Shown here: positions 41,180 to 49,051 of the stretch, in pieces
How the letters are laid out: every line of letters starts with the position of its first letter
How positions within the stretch are numbered: position 1 is the first letter of the stretch
Assembly: GCF_035961655.1 (NCBI RefSeq)
Contig: NZ_CP108393.1
Coordinates: 1,488,001 to 1,552,000 of the forward strand
Source of the DNA: Streptomyces sp. NBC_01317
GTDB taxonomy: Bacteria > Actinomycetota > Actinomycetes > Streptomycetales > Streptomycetaceae
Reading direction: 5' to 3'
DNA length: 64,000 bases
Position numbers and translations under genes: made by a program
The notes under the pieces: generated by a model
What the model was told of the DNA's origin: nothing
Seen by the model: the letters and a program-made list of their open reading frames with translations, nothing else
Databases searched by the model: none

Positions 41180-41530
41180 ATGAGCCCGACACACCCGCCG
41201 ACCGCCTTTCACCCCGCCCTGGAAGCCGATGGCGACAGCGCGCACCCAGCCGCCTGGCGGGCCGCCGGACGACCACCGTCCGCGGCCCTCTCCATACGGG
41301 CGCTCACCGCCACCGTGGAGCCGGCCCGGTCCGCGGGATTCGCCCTGGCCACCTTCGACGACGGTCCCCTCCCTCCGCACCCGGCGCCCCATGCCGCAGT
41401 GCGGCCGGACGCCGGGGTCCGAGCCGCCCCTCTCTCCACACGCACCGACCGGATCGGGCTCGCGCCCACCATCCACGTCTTCGCCACGGCGCCGGCCTTC
41501 TCCGAGGCCGTGGTGACCCATGCGATCTGA
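41180..41530 (+). CDS. N-terminal half-domain of a luciferase-like monooxygenase, truncated
   Basis: A 116-residue frame preceded by GGAGG at 41171. It reads FHPALEADGDSAHPAAWRAA, LTATVEPARSAGFALATFDD and RTDRIGLAPTIHVFATAP. This is the first quarter of a luciferase-like flavin enzyme (strands 1-3 of the barrel), as found at the start of proteins about 350 residues long. The rest of the barrel, including the flavin-phosphate site, is missing. The stop overlaps the ATG of the next monooxygenase gene by 11 bases, so it may persist as a leader for coupled translation. It is either a decayed gene or a functional small protein. Confidence 0.6.
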   Translation: MSPTHPPTAFHPALEADGDSAHPAAWRAAGRPPSAALSIRALTATVEPARSAGFALATFDDGPLPPHPAPHAAVRPDAGVRAAPLSTRTDRIGLAPTIHVFATAPAFSEAVVTHAI

Positions 41531-42893
41531 CAACCTGTCCCCCGGGCTCGGCCACGACCCGTCCGCCCACGTTCACCTGGGGCTCTTCTACACCGGAGTC
41601 GGCCCCCAGCTGCTCTGGACGGCTCCGGGAGCGGCGCCCCACCACCACGTCGACACGTTCCTGCGAGTCGTCCGTACGCTGGAGCACGGTCTCTTCGACG
41701 TCTTCTTCCTCGGGGAAGGACTGCGGGTGCGCGAGAACCGCGGGCGGGTTCTCGAACTCGACGTGGCCGGGCGGCCCGACGCCATCACCCTGCTGGCCGC
41801 GCTCGCCGCCGCCACCGACCACATCGGCCTCGTCGCCACCCAGAACACCACCTACAACTACCCGGCCGACCTCGCCCGCAGGCTGGCCTCGCTGCACCTG
41901 GTCTCCGAGGGCAGGGCCGGCTGGAACATCGTCACGACCGACAACGCCTGGACCGGGGAGAACTTCCGGCACGGTGGCTGGCTGGCACACGAGGACCGCT
42001 ATGAGCGGGCCGACCAATTCGTGCGCGCCGCCAAGAGCCTGTGGACGGCCTGGGACGGCGACGCGGTGGCCGCCGACGGAGCCGCGGCGGCCTGGGCCCG
42101 GCCGGGCGCGATCAGGCAGGTGGCGGCCGCGACCCCTCTGCTGCGGATGCGTGCCACGCCGACCGTGCCGGCCGGTCCCGGTGGGCCGGTGCTCTTCCAG
42201 GCCGGCGACTCTCCCGGCGGGCGCGACCTGGCGGCCCGTCACGCCGACGTCGTCTTCACCACCAACACCACCTACGACAAGGCGCTGCGGTACGCCGAGG
42301 ATCTCACCGCGCGCCTGGCCTCCTACGGCAGGTCGCGCGAATCCCTGCGTATCATGCCGGGCGCCGTGGTGGTGCTCGGAGACACGCGGGAGGAGGCACA
42401 GGAGAAGCTTCACTGGATGAGGAACGAGGAGAACAACGGTCCGCGTGCCCTGGCATTCCTGGAGCAGTGGTGGGGCAAGGACCTGTCGGGCTACGATCCC
42501 GACGGACCCCTGCCCGACATCGAACCGACGGACGCGGAACTCGACCCGTCCCGGGGGACCGTGGCGCGCGACCGGCGCAGCGGCAAGCGGGCGATCATCG
42601 AGGGCTGGCGGCGGATGGCCGGCGAGCGCGGCCTGTCCATCCGGGAACTGGTGATGGAGGTCGGCCCCGGACACGACGTCTTCTGCGGCACACCGCAGCA
42701 GGTGGCCGACGAATGGGGCCACTTCGTCCGCACCCGTGTGGTGGACGGTTTCAACATCACACCGCAGACGATCCCGGGCACGATCGAGGAGATCGTCGGC
42801 AAACTGGTACCCGCCCTCCAGGAGCGCGGCCTGTACCGGACCGCCTATCAGGGCGGTACCCTGCGCGAGAATCTGGGCCTGCGGGCCACCTGA
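41520..42893 (+). CDS. NtaA/DmoA-family FMNH2-dependent monooxygenase
   Basis: A 457-residue luciferase-like monooxygenase of the long NtaA/SnaA/DszA/DmoA group, which uses reduced flavin from a separate reductase. Typical blocks are HHHVDTFLRVVRTLEHGLFD, FFLGEGLRVRENRGRVLELD, VATQNTTYNYPADLARRLAS, SEGRAGWNIVTTDNAWTGEN and FQAGDSPGGRDLAARHADVV. The group acts on C-S, C-N or ring positions (desulphurisation, nitrilotriacetate cleavage, streptogramin A oxidation), so the substrate cannot be assigned. It starts inside the preceding truncated gene, and a strong hairpin follows. Confidence 0.88.
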   Translation: MRSDNLSPGLGHDPSAHVHLGLFYTGVGPQLLWTAPGAAPHHHVDTFLRVVRTLEHGLFDVFFLGEGLRVRENRGRVLELDVAGRPDAITLLAALAAATDHIGLVATQNTTYNYPADLARRLASLHLVSEGRAGWNIVTTDNAWTGENFRHGGWLAHEDRYERADQFVRAAKSLWTAWDGDAVAADGAAAAWARPGAIRQVAAATPLLRMRATPTVPAGPGGPVLFQAGDSPGGRDLAARHADVVFTTNTTYDKALRYAEDLTARLASYGRSRESLRIMPGAVVVLGDTREEAQEKLHWMRNEENNGPRALAFLEQWWGKDLSGYDPDGPLPDIEPTDAELDPSRGTVARDRRSGKRAIIEGWRRMAGERGLSIRELVMEVGPGHDVFCGTPQQVADEWGHFVRTRVVDGFNITPQTIPGTIEEIVGKLVPALQERGLYRTAYQGGTLRENLGLRAT

Positions 42894-42897
42894 CACC

Positions 42898-42939
42898 CTG
42901 ACACCCTGGCGCGGGGCCAACCCCGCGCCAGGGTGTCAG
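42898..42939. terminator. Perfect 19-bp hairpin between convergent genes
   Basis: Arms 42898-42916 and 42921-42939 pair fully around a 4-base loop. Further pairing with the end of the upstream coding region is possible if an 8-base duplication (acaccctg) is bulged out. It serves both the NtaA-like and the StyA-like genes. Confidence 0.9.
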
Positions 42940-42955
42940 GTGGCCCGCCGACAGG

Positions 42956-44182
42956 TCAGACGTCCTGGCCCTGGGTGTTCTTGCTCAGCCAGGTGGCGGC
43001 GTCCGCAGGGGACTTGATGGCGTCCCACATGGCCGCCGGGTCGTTGAAGTTGTTGACGAACGCGTCGGCGACCCGGGGAACGGCCGTGGCGGTGGCGAAG
43101 ATCTCGCCCAGGTGCTCCGGCGGCGGTCCGATGTTGAGGTTCGACCACGCCACCACCGGCTCGGCGATGCCCCACAGCCGGTCGGCCACCCGCCGGGCGA
43201 ACACCTCGTCGAACGGCGGCCCGTCCGTGATCAGCGCCGCCAGTGCGAAGGCGGACCGGGAGCCCAGGTTCGCGCCCTGCCCGGTGAGCGGGTCGTTGAC
43301 CACCCAGGCATCCCCGAGCGCCAGCGCGATCCGCCCCGAGGGCAGAGTGGCCCAGCTCTCACGTACCGTCGGCGTGATCCCGCCCTGCACCACGTCACCG
43401 GCGCGCGCCAACCCGAAGTCGCTCTCCGTGATCCGCTCACGCAGTTCCGGGGCGTGGTCCGCGACGAGTTTGAGCAGGGTCCGCTCGAAGCCGGACTGGT
43501 CCTTGGCGTGGTCGTACGCCGCCAGTTGCTCCAGCGGACCGCCGGGCAGGGCCTCGACGACCATGCCGTGCACGGGGCCGTCCGCGGTGAGAATCCGGGT
43601 GGAGAAGATCTCCCCGACCTCGGTGACCTGGAAGTGGATCCACCCGGGGTCGGAGGGGGCGATGCCCCGGAACAGCCCGGCGGTCAGCACACGTTGCGGC
43701 TCCGTGTAGGGCGAGCGGGCCGGGTCGCGCGGGAAGAGCCCGGTGGCGGCGCGGCCCGAGGCCACCACGACCAGGTCGTGGTGACGGGAGATCCGGTCGA
43801 TCTCGGCGACCTCCGGGCGTAGCGGCTCGACCCGTCCGCCCCGCTCCTGGTAGTCGGCGGTGAGCCGTGGCAGGTAGAGGCGGAAGTCGATCCCGCTCGC
43901 CGGTTCGTCGAGGCGGCCGAAGAAGTGGATGCCGGGATCTCCGGGCGCGACCAGGTTCACACCGTGGGTGTCGTTCTCGGGCTGGTCCCAGTGCGCGACG
44001 CCCAGGTCCCGTTCGCGCTGCCGGGTGCGGCCGAAACGTACCGGCAGATTGCTCGGACGTCCCGCGGCGACCTCCTCCGCACTGCGTTCCGTGTAGACCG
44101 TGGTGGTGATCCCGGTCTGTTGCAGCCGCAGCGCCAGGTGCAGTCCGGAGATGCCTGCTCCCACTATGGCGATGTCTGGCAT
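42956..44182 (-). CDS. Styrene/indole monooxygenase-like FAD oxygenase (StyA-like)
   Basis: A 408-residue group E flavoprotein monooxygenase candidate. The FAD loop is DIAIVGAGISGLHLALRLQQ, followed by PVRFGRTRQRERDLGVAHWD and FRLYLPRLTADYQERGG; VVVASGRAATGLFPRDPARS and IALALGDAWVVNDPLTGQGA (the C-terminal FAD motif) are also typical. Such enzymes epoxidise styrene or indole, or oxidise sulphides, with FADH2 delivered by a reductase. A flavin reductase gene lies two genes upstream on the same strand. ATG at 44182 is preceded by GGAGC. Substrate unknown. Confidence 0.85.
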   Translation of the reverse strand: MPDIAIVGAGISGLHLALRLQQTGITTTVYTERSAEEVAAGRPSNLPVRFGRTRQRERDLGVAHWDQPENDTHGVNLVAPGDPGIHFFGRLDEPASGIDFRLYLPRLTADYQERGGRVEPLRPEVAEIDRISRHHDLVVVASGRAATGLFPRDPARSPYTEPQRVLTAGLFRGIAPSDPGWIHFQVTEVGEIFSTRILTADGPVHGMVVEALPGGPLEQLAAYDHAKDQSGFERTLLKLVADHAPELRERITESDFGLARAGDVVQGGITPTVRESWATLPSGRIALALGDAWVVNDPLTGQGANLGSRSAFALAALITDGPPFDEVFARRVADRLWGIAEPVVAWSNLNIGPPPEHLGEIFATATAVPRVADAFVNNFNDPAAMWDAIKSPADAATWLSKNTQGQDV

Positions 44183-44237
44183 GGTGCTCCTTTACGGCGT
44201 GGTGGGGTGGAGAGCGCGGCGGGGGCCGCCGCTGTGT

Positions 44238-45224
44238 TCACCGGAATTGCGGGATGACGTGCTCGGCGAAGAGTTCCAGCGAACGCGTGGCGCGGTCGGC
44301 GGGCAGTCCTGGTGCCCGGCCGAAGAAGATGACCCGTTCGACGTCGCCCAGGGGTTTGACCCGTTCCCTGATTCCCTCGGCCACGACGTCGGGCGGGCCC
44401 ACCAGGAAGAGTTCACGGGGCAGGTCGTCGACGGAGGGCAGACCAGGGTTGCCGAACCACTCCTGGAATGTGTTGAGCAGGTACCAGTAGTGTTCCTTGA
44501 CCTCCTCCCAGCCCTGCTCGGCGTCCTCGCAGACGTAGACACCGGGGGTGACGATGGCGGTCACACCGAAGGCCGCCGGATCGTGGCCGTGCGCGGCGAG
44601 TGTCTGCCGGTAGAGATCCAGGATCTCCGGCTGGGTGCCGAGGTCGGGCATGAAGCGCAGCCCGTGGCGGCCGGCGCGCAGTGCGGCTGCCTTGCTGCCA
44701 CCGCCGATCCACAGGGGGGGGCCGGGGCTCCGGGGGGCCGGGGTGAGAGTTACCCGGTCGAAGGAGAAGTGCTTGCCGGAGTGGGAGAAGAGGCCCCCGC
44801 GGAATGCCTTCTGCAAGATCTCCACGGTCTCTTCGGTGCGGGCCCCGCGCTGGGTCCGGTCCACGCCGAACAGCTGGAACTCCTCGTCCCGGTAGCCGGG
44901 GGCGAGCCCGAGTTCCAGCCGGCCGCCCGAGAGCAGGTCGGTGACGGCGGCGTCCTCCGCCAGGCGCAGCGGGTGGGTCAGGCTGGCCAGCAGCATCGCC
45001 GTACCGAGCCTGATGTCCCGGGTCCTGGCGGCGATGGCCGTCAGCGCCGGGAAGAGAGACGGCAGATAGCCGTCCTCGGTCAGATGGTGCTCGGAGAGCC
45101 ACACGGATTCAAAGCCCAGCTCCTCGGCCCCGGTCGCCAGGGAGAGGGATTCCTCGTAGACCTCTTCCCAGGGTTGGCGCCAGCGCACCGGGTTGCGGAA
45201 GTCCAGCCATATTCCGAATTTCAC
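44238..45224 (-). CDS. Luciferase-like flavin-dependent oxidoreductase
   Basis: A 328-residue bacterial luciferase-type barrel: MKFGIWLDFRNPVRWRQPW, SVWLSEHHLTEDGYLPSLFP, LGTAMLLASLTHPLRLAEDA, GRLELGLAPGYRDEEFQLFG and RSPGPPLWIGGGSKAAALRA. It is of normal full length and distinct in sequence from the NtaA-like and 53053 proteins, so the cluster has three non-redundant members. It lies 55 bases ahead of the StyA-like gene on the same strand, suggesting co-transcription. Confidence 0.86.
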   Translation of the reverse strand: MKFGIWLDFRNPVRWRQPWEEVYEESLSLATGAEELGFESVWLSEHHLTEDGYLPSLFPALTAIAARTRDIRLGTAMLLASLTHPLRLAEDAAVTDLLSGGRLELGLAPGYRDEEFQLFGVDRTQRGARTEETVEILQKAFRGGLFSHSGKHFSFDRVTLTPAPRSPGPPLWIGGGSKAAALRAGRHGLRFMPDLGTQPEILDLYRQTLAAHGHDPAAFGVTAIVTPGVYVCEDAEQGWEEVKEHYWYLLNTFQEWFGNPGLPSVDDLPRELFLVGPPDVVAEGIRERVKPLGDVERVIFFGRAPGLPADRATRSLELFAEHVIPQFR

Positions 45225-45323
45225 CGATTCTCCTCGGGTTCAGTGGCTTTTTCGTTGGAGTGAGGGAGGGGCCGGGACCCGGACCGGGTCCGGCCGGGCG
45301 GTCCCCCGGATACGGCCTGACGG

Positions 45324-45350
45324 TCCCGCGCGCCCGACAGGGGCGCGGGA
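45324..45350. terminator. Hairpin after the first flavin reductase gene
   Basis: tcccgcgc(g)ccc pairs with ggggcgcggga around a 4-base loop, with a single bulged base. It lies 7 bases beyond the reductase stop and may partly separate it from the luciferase-like gene. Confidence 0.6.
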
Positions 45351-45356
45351 CGGCGC

Positions 45357-45851
45357 TCAGGCGTCGGCAAGGGCGTGCAGGGCGCCGTTGAGCGACACCA
45401 GCGGGGGGCGCCTGCGCCCTCCGCCGGTCTGTGTCACCCGGCCGATCAGCACGGTGTGGTCTCCGAAGTCGCGCCAGTCGTGAAGGGTGCACTCCAGCCA
45501 GCCAGGCGCGTCCAGCACCAGCGCCCCGGTACGGGGGCCCGGTGAGGTCGCGCAGGTCAGCAGGGCCCTGGCCCGGGTCTCCCGGTCCGGGGCGCTGAAG
45601 GATCTGGCGAGGTCGTCGCCCGCCACGTCGAGGATCGACACCGCCCATACCCTCGCCGCGAGCAGGTCGGTGAGAAACTCCGAGTCTCGGCGCAGGGCGA
45701 GGGAGATCAGTGGAGGTTCCAGGGAGACAGAGGCGAGGGAGCGTACTGTCACCGCGTCGTGCCGCCGTTCTCCCTCCACCTCCGTGTAGGTCGTCGCCAC
45801 ACAGATCCCGGTGACGAAGGTGTGCATGGTCGCTTGTAGATCCAGGGGCAC
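45357..45851 (-). CDS. Flavin reductase, HpaC-like (paralogue 1)
   Basis: A 164-residue split-barrel flavin:NAD(P)H reductase: TMHTFVTGICVATTYTEVEG, RRHDAVTVRSLASVSLEPPL, FLTDLLAARVWAVSILD, GALVLDAPGWLECTLHDW and DHTVLIGRVTQTG. It would supply FMNH2 or FADH2 to the two-component oxygenases encoded on both sides. It shares several blocks with the protein at 50811 (HDAVTV, PPLIS, GWLEC, IGRV), so the two are paralogues. GTG at 45851 is used; its ribosome-binding site is weak. Confidence 0.87.
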   Translation of the reverse strand: MPLDLQATMHTFVTGICVATTYTEVEGERRHDAVTVRSLASVSLEPPLISLALRRDSEFLTDLLAARVWAVSILDVAGDDLARSFSAPDRETRARALLTCATSPGPRTGALVLDAPGWLECTLHDWRDFGDHTVLIGRVTQTGGGRRRPPLVSLNGALHALADA

Positions 45852-45929
45852 GTGGAGCCTTTCGGTCTCGGATATCCGGTCGGCGGCTCGGTCCCGGGTA
45901 TTCCGGTCGGCGGCACCCGGCGTTGCGAG

Positions 45930-45986
45930 CGTATGCGGCGAAAAGGCGGGAGAACCGCGCGCACGCGCATACGAAGTGCGCGGTTC
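45930..45986. promoter_or_regulatory. Two CGCATACG words and a GAACCGCGC/GCGCGGTTC inverted repeat
   Basis: CGTATGCGG (45930-45938) and GCGCATACG (45965-45973) are in opposite orientation; a 9-bp perfect inverted repeat (45952-45960 and 45978-45986) surrounds the second. The site is upstream of the first flavin reductase gene and downstream of the ligase gene. Confidence 0.45.
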
Positions 45987-46001
45987 GCGCAGAGGTTGTT
46001 G

Positions 46002-47585
46002 TCAGCCGGGCAACCGGGCGGACAGGGCGGATTTGCGCAGCTTGCCGGTGGCCGTTCTCGGCAGTTCGTCCTCCGTCAGCGCCTCAAGGTGCTCCACGGT
46101 GGCTCCGAAGCGGCTGCGCACCTTCTCGCGCACCAGCCCTTCCGCCTGCGGTACGGGGAACTCCGGACGCGGGCGGAAGAAGACGGCGAGCCTGCCCGGG
46201 GCGCCGGGAAGGCCGCGGGCCACCGTGGATGACGGTGTGACACAGGCGAGTTCCTCGACGGCCTCCTCGATCTCATGGCTGTGGTAGCGGGCGCCGGCCA
46301 CCTCGATCACGTCGTCGGCCCGGCCGGTCACGGTCACTTCTCCGGCGTCGACGAAGGCCAGGTCGTCGGTGACCAGCCAGCCGTCGGCGGTGAGCGGCGC
46401 CCGCCGGTACACGCCTCCCTCCAGGAATCCCCCTGCCACCGGCAGCCCGGTGACCTGGAGACGGCCCACGGCACGCTCCGGCAGCAGTTGGTCCTTCTCG
46501 TCCACCACACGCAGCGACACCCCGGGGTGCGGCATGCCCACCGGCACGAAGCGGCGGAAGGGCCCCCCGTGCGGTGAGAAGACACTGTCCACGACACCCG
46601 AGGCGGTCTCCGGCATGCCCCAGCCGGGATGGACGGCGGTGGCGGGCAGCCCGTACCGCGAGAGCGCCGCGACGAAGCGGTGGGCCACCCGGTCCTTCAC
46701 CGCCTCGCCGCCGTTCATGATGTACCGCAGCCCGCTCAGATCCCAGGAGCGGTCGACCGGTTCATCGAGCCGGTCGGCGACCAGCGCGAAGGCATGGTTG
46801 GGTGCCCAGGTGGTGTCGACGTGCTCGGCCGCGGCCACGTCGAGCCACCGCAGGGGGTCCGCGCGGACCCAGCCGGTGTCGGCGTGCACCTGGTGGCAGG
46901 TGAGGAAGACATCCCGTACGTGGAACATCACGATGCCGCTCACATGGTCGAGGGGCATCCAGTTGAGGGTCCTGGTGTGCTCGTCGAGACCGCGGACCAG
47001 GGCGGTGGCGTGGGCCCGGCTGAGGATGTTGCGGTGGGTCAGCGGCACCGCCTTGGGCCGCCCGGAACTGCCCGACGTGAGGGTGAGCGCCGCCAGGTCC
47101 TCGGGGCGGGCGGGGTGCCGGGCGAGGTCGGGTGCCGGGGCCCGCAGGGTGCCGGGCCGTCCGAGCCACCGTAGGCCACGGGGCACTGTGTCCGGTTCCT
47201 CGTCGCCGGTCAGCCATGCCGTGCCCACCGCCCGGTGGGCGTCGGCGAGCGCCTCGTCCGCGCCGCCCGGCGGCAGCGGCAGCGGTGCCAGGCCGCCGAG
47301 TACACAGGCCCAGAAGACCGTGAGCAGATCGGCGGGGTGAGCCGGCCGCAGGATCACGGTCTGCCCGGGCACGGCTCCCGCGGCGCGCAGTGCGGCGAGT
47401 GCCCGGGCGGCGTCGTCGTACAGCTGGGCGTAGGACCGGTGGCTCGCGTTGCCCCCGGCGTCGAGCAGGACCATGCCCCGTGTACCGCGCGCGGCGCGTG
47501 CCAGTGCCTCGCCGAGGGTGGCCACCGGCGGTGCGGGGAGCGGGCCGCCGTGCAGCAGGGCGGGTTCACCGGGCATGGTGGGCAC
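46002..47585 (-). CDS. AMP-forming acyl/aryl ligase (ANL superfamily)
   Basis: A 527-residue adenylate-forming enzyme. The P-loop is LTLTSGSSGRPKAVPLTH (near 170), followed by LNWMPLDHVSGIVMFH, YIMNGGEAVKDRVAHRF, GWGMPETASGVVDSVFS, WLVTDDLAFVDAGEVTVTGR (motif A8) and, at the end, LPRTATGKLRKSALSAR with the catalytic Lys. The layout resembles fatty-acyl-AMP ligases and stand-alone NRPS adenylation enzymes. No carrier-protein gene is present in the island, so the adenylate may be passed to CoA, an amine or a carrier encoded elsewhere. Spacing from the upstream dehydrogenase-like gene is 36 bases. Confidence 0.87.
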   Translation of the reverse strand: MPTMPGEPALLHGGPLPAPPVATLGEALARAARGTRGMVLLDAGGNASHRSYAQLYDDAARALAALRAAGAVPGQTVILRPAHPADLLTVFWACVLGGLAPLPLPPGGADEALADAHRAVGTAWLTGDEEPDTVPRGLRWLGRPGTLRAPAPDLARHPARPEDLAALTLTSGSSGRPKAVPLTHRNILSRAHATALVRGLDEHTRTLNWMPLDHVSGIVMFHVRDVFLTCHQVHADTGWVRADPLRWLDVAAAEHVDTTWAPNHAFALVADRLDEPVDRSWDLSGLRYIMNGGEAVKDRVAHRFVAALSRYGLPATAVHPGWGMPETASGVVDSVFSPHGGPFRRFVPVGMPHPGVSLRVVDEKDQLLPERAVGRLQVTGLPVAGGFLEGGVYRRAPLTADGWLVTDDLAFVDAGEVTVTGRADDVIEVAGARYHSHEIEEAVEELACVTPSSTVARGLPGAPGRLAVFFRPRPEFPVPQAEGLVREKVRSRFGATVEHLEALTEDELPRTATGKLRKSALSARLPG

Positions 47586-47621
47586 GGGCCCTCCCCCCGG
47601 GTGGGCGTCGGTGGCGGGCGC

Positions 47622-48833
47622 TCACGCGACGATTCCCACGCTGAACGGATTGTGCGGGGTGCCGCCGAGCAGATGGGCGCCGGCGGACTGGAGCACCTGG
47701 TCCTGGGCGATCACGTGCTGGCGCATCGTCGTCAGGTCGCGCAGCCAGCGGTCCAGCGGTGAAGGGCGGTAGATCGCGGTGCTCGCCACCAGGTCGTAGA
47801 GGCGGGCGACGATGGTGCGGGCCACGCGGAAGGCGTTGACACGGGCCAGTACGGTGTCCACCCGCTCGTCGCGTCCGAGCGCGCCGGGTTCGGCGAGTAT
47901 CTGGAGTTGGCGGCGTAGGCTGCCGTAGACGGCGTAGCGGGCGGCTCCCAGTTCCATCTCCGACTCCGCGACCGCCAGTTGCACCCGGTAGGTGTCGGCC
48001 CACGGGGTAGCGGCGGCGCGGTCCACCCGGTCCACGGCCAGTTCCCGTACGTAGTCGAGGGCGGCACGGGCCACACCGAGCGGCACACCGGGCATGTTGC
48101 GCAGGATCGCGTCCGGTGTGGAGGAGGCGCTGTGGGTCCGGGGCTGGCTCAGGCTGAAGGAGTGGTTCTCCGGTACGAAGAGGTTGTCGGCCTGGTAGTC
48201 GCGGCTTCCGCTGCCGGCCAGCCCGGTGGTGTGCCAGGTGTCGATGACTTCGAAATGCTCGCGGGGTGCGAGCATGATGCGCCAGTGCTGGGGCCCGCCG
48301 TCCGGCGCGGCTTCGGGCTCGCCGTCGCGGTGGACGAAGCAGCCGGCCACCACCCAGTCGGCGTGGGTGATGCCGCTGCCGAACTGCCAGCGTCCGGTGA
48401 CCCGGTAGCCGCCGGGGACGCGCTCGGCGCGGCCCAGCGGAAGGATCAGGCCGGCGGTGATGGCGTCCGGGTCACGGAGTTCGTCGCGCGCGACGGACTC
48501 GGGGAGGAACTGTGCGTACAACGGGGTGTCCATGCCGATCATCGCGCACCAGGCGGCGGAGGCGTCCCCGCGTGCGAGAGTCTCCACCACTTCGGTCTGT
48601 TGCATGGGGTCGAGCCCCGGTCCGCCTTGCGCGGTGGGCACCCCCACGCGGAACACGCCGGCGTCACGCAGCTGTTCGACCAGTGTGGCGGGCAGGTGGC
48701 GGGCGCGCTCGATCTCGTCCGACGCACCGCGCAGCACGGGGACAAGGTTCTGGGCTCTGCGGAGCACCTCCTCCGGTGTGGTCGGCCTGGCCTGGGTGGG
48801 GTAGGGGGCGCGTTCGGTTTGTGAAGTGGCCAT
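47622..48833 (-). CDS. Acyl-CoA-dehydrogenase-like flavoenzyme (group D type)
   Basis: A 403-residue protein with the acyl-CoA dehydrogenase fold: LVEQLRDAGVFRVGVPTAQG, RGDASAAWCAMIGMDTPLYA, GGYRVTGRWQFGSGITHADW, VIDTWHTTGLAGSGSRDYQA and DQVLQSAGAHLLGGTPHNPF at the end. The Glu base of true dehydrogenases is not evident. The pattern is closer to the HsaA/HpaB and N-hydroxylase or nitrososynthase branch, which use reduced flavin and O2. It could hydroxylate an aromatic ring or an amine. Confidence 0.82.
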   Translation of the reverse strand: MATSQTERAPYPTQARPTTPEEVLRRAQNLVPVLRGASDEIERARHLPATLVEQLRDAGVFRVGVPTAQGGPGLDPMQQTEVVETLARGDASAAWCAMIGMDTPLYAQFLPESVARDELRDPDAITAGLILPLGRAERVPGGYRVTGRWQFGSGITHADWVVAGCFVHRDGEPEAAPDGGPQHWRIMLAPREHFEVIDTWHTTGLAGSGSRDYQADNLFVPENHSFSLSQPRTHSASSTPDAILRNMPGVPLGVARAALDYVRELAVDRVDRAAATPWADTYRVQLAVAESEMELGAARYAVYGSLRRQLQILAEPGALGRDERVDTVLARVNAFRVARTIVARLYDLVASTAIYRPSPLDRWLRDLTTMRQHVIAQDQVLQSAGAHLLGGTPHNPFSVGIVA

Positions 48834-49051
48834 CTCGTCTGTTCGCCTCTTATCTGACGTGTGGGTGGGTTCGCGGGCGGGGATGTGGTGCGGTGTGGTG
48901 TCCCGGCCGATACGCCGAGGGCTGTCCCGTCATTCCGGTGGCTGGGTGGGTCGGTGTGCGGCGGCAGGGGAAGGAGATGCCCCCTGCCGTTCGGGTCACC
49001 GGGGTGCCCCGGCCGACGGCGCGCGCGCCCCGGCGACAAGGGGGGCGGCCC

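Noticed and set aside
41304..42920. 538-codon minus-strand frame
   Set aside because: Antisense shadow of the NtaA-like monooxygenase.
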